From assembly GCA_009760855.2 (NCBI GenBank), contig WPIO01000001.1, positions 9,856,001 through 9,920,000 of the forward strand: DNA of 64,000 bases. Reading direction: 5' to 3'. Position numbers and translations under genes: made by a program. Of this stretch, positions 53,670 through 64,000 are shown piece by piece. Below the pieces are notes generated by a model. That model did no database searches. It had not been told where the DNA came from and saw nothing but the letters and a program-made list of their open reading frames with translations. The stretch comes from Cristatella mucedo. Lineage: Eukaryota > Bryozoa > Phylactolaemata > Cristatellidae. The stretch's first letter is position 1. Every line of letters starts with the position of its first letter.

Positions 53670-54460
53670 CCTCCTGCCTGTGCAGCATGAATGTCGCAGC
53701 TTCTGACTTGGCTCCTCAGTCAAGTTGCGCATCAACCTCAAGGTCCCGTCACTCACTTGTAGGTCCCTCAATTCTCCGACCTGTGGATTTGAAATAGTTA
53801 CTCATAAGGCTTCCTATCCTACCCAAGCGCACTTACTACACGGGTCGATCGGCTTCGTCTCTAAACAGCCTCAAATCCGTCAGTGATTTTGCCTAGTTCC
53901 AAGCTCCTGAACTCTGGAACTCTCCACCGACTGACATCACTACATCCCTTGCATTGACACTTAAGAGAAACTAAACAACCCACATTTTTCTGTCAGCAGC
54001 ATGAGCTCGTTTGTTAGAATTCTCCGGTGTGTGCTGTAAAGGGTGTTGGGACTAATACTTGAAATCTGCCTCGGGTCACTCGATGGTGCCTCAAACCATT
54101 CTGAAATCCTTTGGAAATGATGCCTTCATTTCTTATGTTCCTTAAGCCTAGAATTCACTACCGTATGACCATATACACTGACTGACGAAATTAATGAAAA
54201 GCTAATAGCCTACCTGTTCCTCACACCATTTGCTCCCACCACGTGATACTGCCCCCAATGTGCAAACGCATGCCGACATTATTCCGCTGGGTCTTTGCCC
54301 ATGGATAAGGCACTAGCACTCCCAGACCTAGGTCATTCTTTCGTGTTATCATTGCCCAACTGACATGCTACCTTTCTAGTATATGTACAGCACTTAGAAA
54401 GCCATTTGACTTACCTGTGGGTGCACTAAATGCACCTTGGTGTGATCGATTGTATTAAAA
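53670..54460 (+). mobile_element. LINE 3' fragment(s), partly duplicated
   Basis: Two passes of the same RT C-terminal block: aaatccgtcagtgattttgc with tgaactctggaactctccac at 53870-53930, then aaatcctttggaaatgatgc with cctagaattcactaccgta at 54105-54170. A tail follows (gtatatgtacagcacttaga). Confidence 0.75.
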
Positions 54461-54807
54461 ATTGGTATTCGAGAAGAGACCCCATTTCAGCAGATAAGTA
54501 GAACAGGCACACTAGTGCACGGATGGGCTGGTATAAAACAGGGAAGCTAGGATTGCCTCCTTCTATTGACTATCACAACACAACACCAAGCAAATGGCCT
54601 CTGTCTAGCTTGAGAGAGGTGGCCCTTGACACAAAGTTAATGCTGTAAAACTAATATTTCTTTCTCGTCAATAGCAGCAACTCCAACTGTAGAAAACTAC
54701 GGCCTGTAAGTACCAGTATTCAGGCACTGGCCGACTTCAGCTACCATTAGGAAAAGGCTCAAAGCAAGAACAGTCAAGAAGAAATCACAAACGGCTTTGT
54801 TTTGTCT

Positions 54808-54813
54808 TTTATT
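54808..54813 (-). terminator. Candidate poly(A) signal of the ZDHHC gene
   Basis: TTTATT on + is AATAAA on the sense strand, 74 nt after the ZDHHC stop codon: a normal distance for a short 3'UTR. Confidence 0.6.
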
Positions 54814-54886
54814 GTAACAACCACTTAGTTTTGAAGAAAACCCCAAATGCTATAGAGTAGGTTGATATGGGCAGTAATGTTGCATC

Positions 54887-57800
54887 TCAGGTAGTGCAAC
54901 AGGGCTGCCGGCAGGCACCATTGCCACGTGGCTTAACCCCTCTAACAAAATGGATCACATTAACAATCTGCTCTCGCAGGTTTATTGTAGATGGCATGCC
55001 ATCTTGAAATTTGATGGACATATAATACGTCTGTCCACGAGCGACGAGCTTCAATTGCCATCCTAGGACACTGAAACCCCAAAGAACACTGATTGTGTTC
55101 AAAATTACTAGGGCACTGAGCAGTAGCTCGGTACGTAATACGACCGTAAGGACAGCCATAACAGTGTCTGATGTTGGCGAGTTGAGCTCCTTCATCGTGA
55201 ACAGAATATAATTCTGCGAAACGTACAACCATGCTGCACATAAAAAAGTCATTTGTGCAGACAGCACCAAAACAATGAACGCTACAAACAATCTGTGGTT
55301 ATCACGACCAACACACTTCATGAGGTACAGGCAGTGATGATCCATAGCAAAAACGCAGCGCTCACACAGGCGGCAATGCTTGACGTCGTCACCTCGGTAC
55401 ATCTCACACACGCTGCACAGGTAATCGGAGCTGGGAACAGGCCCACTCGCAGCTTCTTTGATGGCCAGAGCCTTCGTTTGAGTGCCAACCAAGTGAGAAA
55501 TTCCTGGATGAAAGAAGCAGGCTAAAGATGCAATTTGGCTGGCATGAGATGAGGGCAGTCACGCAGGTCTCAGCACCTCGAAATAAAGAGCAACAGCACA
55601 ATAACTAATAAAACAAGTGCTTGCCACCGCTTAGCTGTTAGATTCCTTAATTCAACAATTCAATTGATAGTTCAGTAATTCCTTGATTCGATAATTTTCC
55701 ATTGTGTACAAAAATGCAAGTAATCTGACCATGTGTGCGAACATGCCACAGCCATGATTTAGAAACTCTCCTTCTTAGAAACTCTCTTGAATATCATAGA
55801 GGCAAAACGGACTACAAACAGCTACCAGTCAGCGATGAGCCTTGTGCAATCTGCTACCTCTGAACAAACGACAGAACCTTCGGCTTCAAGACGAGCACTT
55901 CCTAAGCAATGGCAACAATTTGAAACATCGAGCTGCATAGCTGCTGGTAAGAGATAGATACTTTTGGCACAATCTGATTCATTCAATGAGCAGAGTACCT
56001 GCTGTAGGAAGAGAATCCTACAGAAAAACAATTGTCCGTGATTAAATTAACATGACAAAAAATAAACTACCATAAAACCGGTAATAAAAGCACACGAGTC
56101 CTATGTTCCACTCAATCCAGAGGTATTTCGGATTTGCTAGACAGAAATTACCAATGGGTTGACAGCCCACGCAAATAAATGAGTGAGTGCGAATGCACTC
56201 TCAATCAATACTTCATGCAACAAAAGTTGGCGAAGTGATAACAGTTAGGATTATGTTCTTTTGATAATGACATGATGTGGAGGAACACGCCTTGTAGCCT
56301 GCGAGCACTGGGCGGAGGCCTCGAAGGGCTGTCAGACTGCTTACACAGCCGCAAGCTCACGACCGGTGGATGGGCAGACGATGACTCGGCAGTCCTGACA
56401 AAATCCATGCATCGGTGGCATCTGTGGGTACATCAATCTACCACAAACTGCCGCCAGCTGTCGGGCAGGGCAGGTTCGGAACGAACAATGGCCCGACAGT
56501 GCGAAAAACAAGGCATGCATGGAATATAAGGGTTGCCGGAGGAGTAGAACGGGAGGGGAGGGAGAGAGCCCTCGACGCCGGCAGCAGCGGTCTAGTGTGT
56601 GTAGACTGGGCTCAGCTGGCGTACGTGAAATAAAGGTTTTGGTGTTGGAGCCAGCAGACTTGTTGCTCGGTCGCGCTACCCAGCCTGACGACAGGTCGTG
56701 CGGAGGGCTGTCACACATGAGTAAAACCATTCTTTCCTTCTATAGATTTTGCTAAATTAAAAAAGGACTGCAAAGTTGCCCTCAGTAGGGTCGCGGTCTC
56801 ACCAGCTAAGTCAGCGGACACTCAGACCCCAACTACCAAAGTAAAGTTAGAATTTTCCGTGATTTTTCACGGATATTGGCTTGTGATTTATAAATAATGT
56901 GAACAAATAGCCAGAAGTACAGCAGTGAGGGCTAAGGTCCCACACATTTAGTGAGTGAGATCAGGACATAATATATTTCTAAATTGTCAGTCAAGCGACT
57001 TACCCTGCACCCAAACATTCACATCGCTAACATAATTGAATACTCCCTTTGCATGGGGAGGTACCATATAATCAGATCCTACGTACCACTCACGTTCGCT
57101 ACTGCATGTGAACTGAATAATGCTCTGAAAATAGTCATCGGTTTGACTAGCATAGTACAGTAAGTGTACAAGCTGAAACGAAAAGACTCCACGGGGTTAC
57201 ACTCCACACCAAAACTGTTACATAAAGGACTAACCTCACTAGACGTTAGACATTAGCACATCACCCGAGATTAAGAGTATCGTGCTCTTAAGTATGCGCG
57301 ATACGCTTGAAAGAAGATCTCATCTTCCTTGTGTTAACTAAGCTGTGAGTGGCTGCTGGCCAGGCAGAGGTAAGGAGCACTGGTGCTCGGATCTTGGCCG
57401 AAGCTCGGCTGCTCGGTGTGCTCGCTGAGCAAGCAGCTGATGACTTGACTACATGAAGTTGCATCTCACATCTGCTGGGATTTTGCTATGTTCTTTTTTC
57501 TTATCGATGGGTAGTGATCATGCTCTTTCAAATAAAACGAATGTAAACAAATCTGGAAATAAGAGGCTGCCAGACTGTGAGAGCACTTACTAAGGGGTCA
57601 TAGTGCTTATTGAAACTAAATCGGCTCATTCGGCCATATATAAAAGCTGGTTTGGTCCAGCAGTGAAGGTGCTCGCCCCGCGACCAAGGTCTAGCTGAGG
57701 TCGCAGGCTCGTCGAGCCCCGAGACATTCGTGAAGCACCTGAATAGAGACTAAGTTCTCTCTGCTTGCAAGAACCAAGTCTCCTTTTATATCGGCGGTAA

Positions 57801-60800
57801 ATAAATTCGTTGTTTGGCTGCTTAAGATTGGGGCATAGTGCCTGAGCTGTGCAAATGCCATTGCACAGGGGCCAGGCTACAAGTGTTTGCACACGGCAGA
57901 TTTATGGTAACTGGGAACTAGAGCCCATCGGGCTAATAACGTGCACGGCGACCATTCGCATGGGGGGCCTGAGCGCCAGTTGCCTGGCACGCTCAGAGCA
58001 TACATTCGACAAGGGCAGGGCAAGGGGGTCGAGTTCAAACGAGAGCAGATGCATGCTTGACCACTTGCCCTTGCCTTTCTCTACTGTGCGTCAAAAGAAA
58101 GCAGATTCCAAATGGCAAAATGCAACAACAGGCCGTAGAGTGCGCACATCGCTAACTACAATGCACGCAATCGGCGAGCACTCCAAGCCAGAATGGCAAA
58201 TCCTGACATTGCTGCTGAGGAGGACGGCAGTACTCACCGCTGCTGCAGAGATGCTTCTCCATATTCACAAAGCCAGGGTCTCCACAAATCAGCCGATAGT
58301 AGGCGTAGAACAGGGTAGGCACAATGACGGCTGTGAACACAGATAGTGGTGCGCAGCCACCGATACCGCTACATAAAAGCAGCAAATGACAGATGGCCGT
58401 CAGCAGAAGGCCGCCAGCGAAACTGCCTGCATAGACAGGATTCGGCCAGTTGCACACGTGTTCCATCCTGTGCGAATGTCTGTAGACAATTGCTGCCACG
58501 GCAAGCAGGGCTGCCATCATGAGGCCGATACCACTGTGGCCGCCGAGAGCATCCTGCAGCAGACGGGCTGCCCCAAGCGCGACCAGAGACAGGCAGGCAG
58601 GCATCGCCAGGTGCCAGTACCAGGCCACCACGGGGCCGCTAAACTCCCTCCTGGTCGAGCACAGCTTGTGCGCCTGCTGCAGTAGGCGCATGGCATCGCG
58701 ATGCTTCCACGTGTTCAGCTGCTGCACAACATCTAATGGCGTTCGGCGATCCCTGTTTTCGGCAAGCACCGTCGTCTTGCCTCCAGCGAGGAGAAGCTCC
58801 CAGCAGATCTGAAGCACCAACTCTCTAACAAGCCAGCAGGCCGAGAGCATCTTACCGTAAGCCACAACTTGGCCAGAAGGCATGCATTTACACAAAAGAT
58901 TGCTACAACTGCATCAGCTCAGCAGTAAAGTTTGCCTACTTTCAGCTGCATAGCATTGCAAAAATTTGGGCTTGCTTAGACAGGGATATTACGTGTAAAT
59001 CGGTCCATGCATTTGTAACATACCGTCTCGATTTCTGTCGGCATATGGAATCGCGCACTTACAGTTGGTGAAAAACTCTGCAGCTCGGCTTGTCTGTCGT
59101 GAGCATTGCTGCTGCCACATCACACCGCTTCTCGCCGACCTGCACTGGCTTCCAGTCAAGGTTCTGGCATCGACTTCAAGGTTCTGTCACTCACTTTTAG
59201 GTCCCTTCATTCTTTGGCTCCAGCCTACATATCAGATCTAGTCCCCCACCAGGCTAAACATTGTACCAACGGCTTTTCTGAATCTAATCGTTTACCTACA
59301 CCTCGTACAAATCTCAAATCCTTTGGAGACCGTGCCTTTAGTTCGTATGCTTCCAATGCCTGGAACTCACCTCCGACTAGCATCACGACACGCCCCCCGA
59401 CTTGACATTCAAAAAGAAGCTAAAAACTCATTTATTTATCTCAGCATTTAGTGGGTCCGTGTGATTCGTCCTTTGTGTGCTTATACGTGCTGAAACTGTG
59501 CATGCTGCCACTAAGTATATTTGCATGCTGATCCTGTGCATGTCATCACTAACCAAGTTATCCTTGTTGACACATTGTGCATGCTATTAGTAATCACATG
59601 ATCATGCTTCCTTTACAGCATATGTAAAGTGCCTAGAAAGAGATTAAGCTCTTTGACACTATACAAATGTTTTATTCTTATTATTACAATAACACACTTG
59701 TGACCGCTAGAATAAGCACCTAGAAAGAGATTAAGTTCTCCGGGGGCGCTTTATCAAGTGCATTATTATTGTGAGAGCCGGCTCGTTGCACGACACAAGA
59801 AGAGGAAACCTTATTTCTGTTACAAGCCTTGACTTCATCTGAAAATGAAAAATAACAAACATCGGCCGATTCTTCTCACCATGATCGCATATAGACCGTG
59901 GATCCTGCAAACTAATTCTGTCTTGCAACAATGTGGCCTGCCAATTCCATCTAATATAATCAATATCGGGTCAGGCCTGGTTCCAGTCACGATTGGAAAT
60001 CATTTGCACCCCACAAGATTTAATGTAGGTCAGCAGGTGCATCTGCAGTGGTAGCTAACAGCCATAGAAGTAGAACGATCAAGCACAGGCTTAGATGACC
60101 GAATTGACAGAGAGTACCCTTTGGGAAAGGTTTGCAGATTTCGTGAAAACTGGCTACTGCTGAAATGCTACCAAATACCTTAGAGTGGCCATTGGTAGCA
60201 GCAACATGGAGGGCAGTGTTCCCAAACACGTCGGCTGCATGCACGTCCACACGTTCAATACCATCACGGCGCCTGAGGAAGTACTTCAACAGCTCGATAT
60301 GCCCCATCGATGCAACTATATGGAGAGGCGTCTGCCGTCTGTCATCGATATCCTAGGGGAGAGAATGGGCACAAAGATAGTGCACGAGTAAACGACATTG
60401 GTGACGAACCGATGTATCTCAGCCAAGTAGTACTTGCACTTAACGATCTTGGTCCTAAGTTCGAGTCCCAAAGCAGGCAAATTTGTACTGCCTGCTGCAG
60501 CTCTTTATACCAACACGAAAATCGAATCTCCAAAAAGCATGTAGCACAATAGCACATACTCCACAGCTGGCTCTGGAGTGCCTTAGTCAACAGTGGCTTC
60601 AGGCGCTGACACCTCGGGGAAGGGAAGTGGATTGGGGCAGGGTGGGCTCAAACTCGGGAAAAAACAACAAAAAAACAACAAAAAACAGCGCTAAAGAACC
60701 CAGAAAGTGCACAGCTGAGTGAGGGGGCAGTGCTGCTCACCTTGCATGACATGCCGAGGACGGCGTGAAGGAAATGGGCGACGCTCACAGTGCCGCTCAT

Positions 60801-61166
60801 CGCTGCATGGTGCATGAGCCCTCGACCGGCATGATCACGCGCCAGCGCGTCAGCGCCGGCTTGTATGAGCACGGCGACCAGTTCGGGCACACCACGCTTG
60901 CAGGCGAACATGAGCGGGGTCTCGCCGAACGAATTGCATCGGTCCACGGAGGCTCCGTGATGCAGCAAGAGCTTCGCAACTGCAAGTGGCTCGCTGGCGC
61001 GAAGGCAGGCCCGGTGCAACGGTGTGACGTCATGCCAGAACGTAAGAGAGTGCAGGATAGGTGAATCTGACAGAAGCCGCTCGAGGTCGGCAACGGTCGC
61101 AGAGCTGACTGCCTGCTCGAAGTGCTCGGCAGGCAGCACGGGCACAGGCGAGGTGATCAACGACAT
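54887..61166 (-). CDS. Ankyrin-repeat DHHC palmitoyltransferase (ZDHHC17/13, HIP14 family), four exons
   Basis: Members transfer palmitate to cysteines of substrate proteins at the Golgi and vesicles; the ankyrin part binds substrates. Exons in sense order: 60741-61166, 60179-60352, 58238-58808, 54887-55503; joins in phase 0, 0, 1 give 595 aa (human ZDHHC17, 632). An in-frame TAG upstream supports the ATG at 61166, though an extra 5' exon is possible. About six ankyrin repeats lie at 45-235 (VTPLHRAC, ETPLMFACKRG, QTPLHIVASMGH, NTALHVAATNGH, RRTPLDVV). Then come four membrane spans at about 258-371, DPG at 377-379, the Cys-rich domain from C420 (CSVC, KHCRLCERC) with DHHC at 445-448 (catalytic C448), CVGRDNH, and two more spans. 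Six spans with N-terminal ankyrins is the HIP14 layout. The residues after DHHC are LYLMK, where the family norm is PW..N. No stop or frameshift. Whether it is 17 or 13 is not settled, though ZDHHC13 usually has DQHC. Confidence 0.93.
56276..56715 (+). mobile_element. Solo LTR with perfect 5-bp target duplication
   Basis: 440 bp, starting TGTGGAGGAACACGCC and ending GGGCTGTCACA, with catga directly on both sides (56271-56275 and 56716-56720). AATAAA lies at 56629-56634 within the LTR, as expected for an R-region poly(A) signal. No primer-binding site or internal region follows. It lies in the last intron of the ZDHHC gene, antisense to it. A more decayed relative is at 2956-3354. Confidence 0.88.
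57640..57770 (+). mobile_element. SINE family A copy
   Basis: tggtttggtccagcagtgaa (box A), ggtcgcaggctcgtcgagcc (box B with an inserted triplet), tail gtgaagcacctgaatagaga, ctaagttctctctgcttgc. Confidence 0.8.
58900..59690 (+). mobile_element. LINE 3' fragment, well preserved
   Basis: The block includes DFKVLSLTFRSLHSLAPAYI and KSFGDRAFSSYASNAWNS, then the noncoding part, the hairpin (gtgcctagaaagagattaag) and (ATT)n. It lies in ZDHHC intron 2, antisense to that gene. Confidence 0.92.
59695..59775 (+). mobile_element. Second LINE 3' tail in tandem
   Basis: cacctagaaagagattaagt, tctccgggggcgctttatca and cattattatt directly after the previous copy's tail: either a tail duplication or a separate short insertion. 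Confidence 0.75.
60395..60485 (+). mobile_element. Degenerate tRNA-derived SINE head
   Basis: tctcagccaagtagtacttg (box A-like) and cctaagttcgagtcccaaag (box B-like) with a family B-like sequel (ttgtactgcctgctgcag). No tail. It lies in ZDHHC intron 1. Confidence 0.5.
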
Positions 61167-63025
61167 CAGTACCACGCCAATGACTTCGGTGGCGGCAACC
61201 GGCTAATGCTGTCCTCGATATCACGGCTGTGAAGCGTGTGTATACTTGGCGGTGGCACTGAAAATCAGGCAGTACCACTCCATGCAGCATTATCTCCCCT
61301 GCTCGAGAGAGTTACAGAGGCTGTAGCAGCTGCGGCAAGGGTGCTACAGTAGCAGAAAAAATTAGAACAGGTACGGTTCACTCAAGGCTGTGCCAGCTTA
61401 GCATGGATTAGTAGCTATTGCCATAACAGGCTATCTTTTGCTGCGATCTTCAGAATTCTACATCGTAGTCGTGTAAAGCACACGTGCCCATATCACTGCC
61501 ATCTTCATTCAGTGAGCACCATTGAATCCTCCTCTAATGCATTGTTCATAAAGCATCCTGCAAACTAGTTTTCCAAATTAAGCCAAGCCTGAGTCACGAG
61601 GGTGGGTGTTGAACGCTAGCTGATCAATTTTCTCTGTAACACTTCTCCCCCACGACAACAACATTCTGTTACCTAGTTTGGCCTAAATCTTCATTTATTA
61701 CTAGCATGCACCTACGTTATGCCTGTTGCTTTGCTTTTTTACCCTCAACACTACTTTCCGACAGACTTGTGTCTTACATCACTCCTTACCAAGCCACATG
61801 CCCAACTCAACACTTTGACATACCCTGGCTGTAGTTTTTGGCCTACTCACCAATTCTAAAGCATCCTATCCCCCCCCCCCCCCCCCCCCCCCGCACCAAC
61901 GTCAATGACTTAACCTGTAGCCTAGGTACGTTATCGCAACCATGAAAGCATCCGCTGGAACCCATCAACACATTAACATCCATAGCAAATAACGCGAAAA
62001 ATACAAATTAGCCTACAAGAGTCACACGAAAGCTCTGTCAAAGGGTTGCAATGTTAGTAGCTGAGGGACATGATTATTACAAATAATGGACGGGCAATCA
62101 AAGCAGCTGCACTTAAAATTGTGTGATCAGTCCACTAGCACCGTGGAGAGTTAAAATGCTGATGGGCCACTTGCTAGAGCGGGCTTCAGACCAAACAGAG
62201 AGCAACAGGGGCCCCCCCCCGAATTGAGACAACAGTACCCACCAACATCATAACGTAAACTCGACTTGTAAAGATAGCACTGCAAGAAGCAATTGATATG
62301 GATGACAACGCTTGTCCCAGAAATTTCTGCGTGCTGCTACTCTTTGCACGACGGGAGTTACATGTATCGGGCTACTTTAAGGTAGCAACACTGGCCGTGT
62401 CTCAGTTCATGGCACAATCGCTCAAAGTAGGCCGACTCTGCTACATGGAATACCTTAATGAAAATAACCGCTGGGCCCCGTCGAGTTCCTCGGAATAATA
62501 TCGTAAGCTTTGAGGGCAGCTACTCTGCAAGCTTCGTACCCGGGTCAGGAGAAACCCGCTGGGGGTTCAAACTACTACAAACTGGTCGTGACGAAGACGA
62601 GCATCGACTTACCAGCAGCTCTATACTGAATATTACAGTTCCATTCCTTCAAAATTTCCCTTAGATTCTAAAACATTACTCGGAGGGGATCGCGCTGTTG
62701 GATTTCTCACAACAATTACTCTTAATTTACTAGCGCAGGGCGGGGGGGGGGACTTATGGAAAAATTCAATGGGAATCGCTGTTAACACATCGTCTCTCTT
62801 TCTCTATCTTTCTTTCTCTATCTGTATATGTCTATCTTTATCTCTTTCTCTCTCACACTATGCAACTTCACGCATGTGGGTTGGTTTTTTGTAGAAGTTT
62901 GGAGCAATTTAGAGATTAGCTGCCGCCTGCTGCATTCCGAAGCTCTGAATAAGTTTGCTAAGTTCCGAAGCGAAATCTAGCACAGGATGGTGTGAGAAGA
63001 GCGGACTTGGCGTCACTGCTAGTTC
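61167..63025. other. ZDHHC 5' flank and intergenic sequence
   Basis: No gene supported. It holds a poly-C run (61870-61892), short poly-C/poly-G runs near 62213 and 62741, and a CT-rich stretch (62790-62855). Open frames at 62298-62664 have no family resemblance. Confidence 0.5.
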
Positions 63026-63029
63026 AGTG

Positions 63030-63590
63030 TTTAATCCTATTCCAGCGTCTTAAATGTTTGGTGAATTGCTACCAATCGGGCGTCTAAACCTGTCATCATG
63101 TTTGTTCTTGACGACCTGCACTGGCTCCCAATCCAGCAGCGCATTGACTTCAAGGTTCTGTGACTCACTTCCAAGTCCCTTCATTCTCTTGCTCCAGCCT
63201 ACCTATCAGAACTACTCCCAAACCAGTCTACGCATCATGCCACCTGCTTCCTTTGTGTAGTCTGAATTATCGTCGCGAACGGCACAGAACGCTAGCCGAC
63301 GAGCAACACCACCAGTTTAGTTCACCTACACACGGAGCAGGGCCAAGCACGACTCTCCTCGCCCCTCTCACCCACCAGAGTCTCCAGACCCCTTTTCAAA
63401 ACAACCACTAACAGCACGTCCCGGCTGCTTACCACATCGAGTGTCACAGCCCACTCGTACAGCGATCAGGGGCAGTGTCATCGATTAAATAAAACCACAC
63501 TTTGCAGCAACTATAAAGTGCCTAGAAAGAAACTGATTTCTCTGAGGGCGCTATATCAAGTGTATTATTATTATTTTATTATTACTATAT
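63030..63590 (+). mobile_element. LINE 3' fragment
   Basis: gacctgcactggctcccaat then frames for LHSLAPAYLSELL-like residues, a diverged middle, and a complete tail (gtgcctagaaagaaactgat, gggcgctatatcaagtgt, ATT repeats). Confidence 0.85.
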
Positions 63591-63599
63591 CATTAAGCT

Positions 63600-64000
63600 A
63601 TATCACGTAAGAACCTCAAATCCTTAGGAGACTGAGCCTCCAGTTCGTATGCTCCTAAAGCCTGGAACTCACTACTGACTGGTGTCACCACCCCCCCCCC
63701 GACTTGACGACATTAAAAATAACCTATAAACGCACCTGTTTTGACAGCATTAGGTCTTTATAAATTTCCTTTGTGTGCTTCTGCGTGTTGACCCTGTGCA
63801 TGCTGCCACCAACCACATTTACATGTTGATACTCTGTGTGTCACCTATAACCATATTACGCTTGTTGGCATTGTGCATGTAACCACTAACCATTTGGTCG
63901 CGCTTCCTTTCCAGCAAACGTAAAGCGCCTAGAAGGAGATTTGGTTCCCTTAGGGTGCTATATCAAAAGTATTATTGCTATTATTATTATTTTTATAACT
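63600..64000 (+). mobile_element. LINE 3' fragment at window edge
   Basis: cgtaagaacctcaaatcctt onward, with aaagcctggaactcactact and a poly-C insertion at 63691. The noncoding gtgcatgct motifs and the tail (gcgcctagaaggagatttgg, tagggtgctatatcaaaag, ATT) run to the end of the window. Confidence 0.88.

Noticed and set aside
58152-58346. + strand open frames across ZDHHC exon 3 (58386-58812 as well)
   Set aside because: Antisense shadows of the ZDHHC coding exon.

Overview
The window is animal nuclear DNA. The genes are split by spliceosomal introns with GT..AG boundaries, long microsatellites are common, and there are many copies of an L2/CR1-type LINE ending in (ATT)n plus tRNA-derived SINEs that share its 3' end. 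An SRA-domain (UHRF-type) gene and a TMIE orthologue fit a metazoan that keeps CG-methylation readers. An invertebrate, possibly a lophotrochozoan, is a guess: nothing here fixes the phylum. No prokaryotic operon, CRISPR array, rRNA or true tRNA gene was seen.

Layout. (1) 1-5.2 kb holds repeats only: a small hAT element with a provable empty site, tandem duplications, a GC-rich minisatellite and a solo LTR with a 5-bp target duplication. (2) 5.2-11.5 kb, + strand: five exons of a UHRF-like gene. They give a lysine-rich linker and an SRA domain, and the reading frame then runs into a LINE fragment; no RING exon is visible. (3) 18.0-21.7 kb, + strand: a complete four-exon TMIE orthologue (141 aa), the small membrane subunit of the hair-cell mechanotransduction complex. 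(4) 22-36.8 kb is repeat-rich, with LINE remnants on both strands, a decayed hAT transposase and a few unrecognised short ORFs. (5) 37.1-48.9 kb, - strand: a complete 11-exon D-3-phosphoglycerate dehydrogenase gene (PHGDH, 538 aa). (6) 49-54.8 kb: repeats and three exon-like orphan ORFs. (7) 54.9-61.2 kb, - strand: a complete four-exon ankyrin-repeat DHHC palmitoyltransferase of the ZDHHC17/13 (HIP14) family, 595 aa, with a second solo LTR and a LINE in its introns. (8) 61.2-64 kb: repeats, with two LINE 3' ends at the right edge.

The four recognised genes act in unrelated processes: DNA-methylation reading, mechanotransduction, serine synthesis and protein S-palmitoylation. I see no operon or functional cluster. 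I found no clearly novel system. The most unusual points are the UHRF-like SRA gene whose open frame ends inside LINE coding sequence, PHGDH exon 4 flanked by complementary UG and CA repeats, the altered DHHC motif, and the precise insertion footprints of the hAT element and the two solo LTRs. Exon joins were made by eye from splice consensus, phase and family conservation; no alignment or database search was run.
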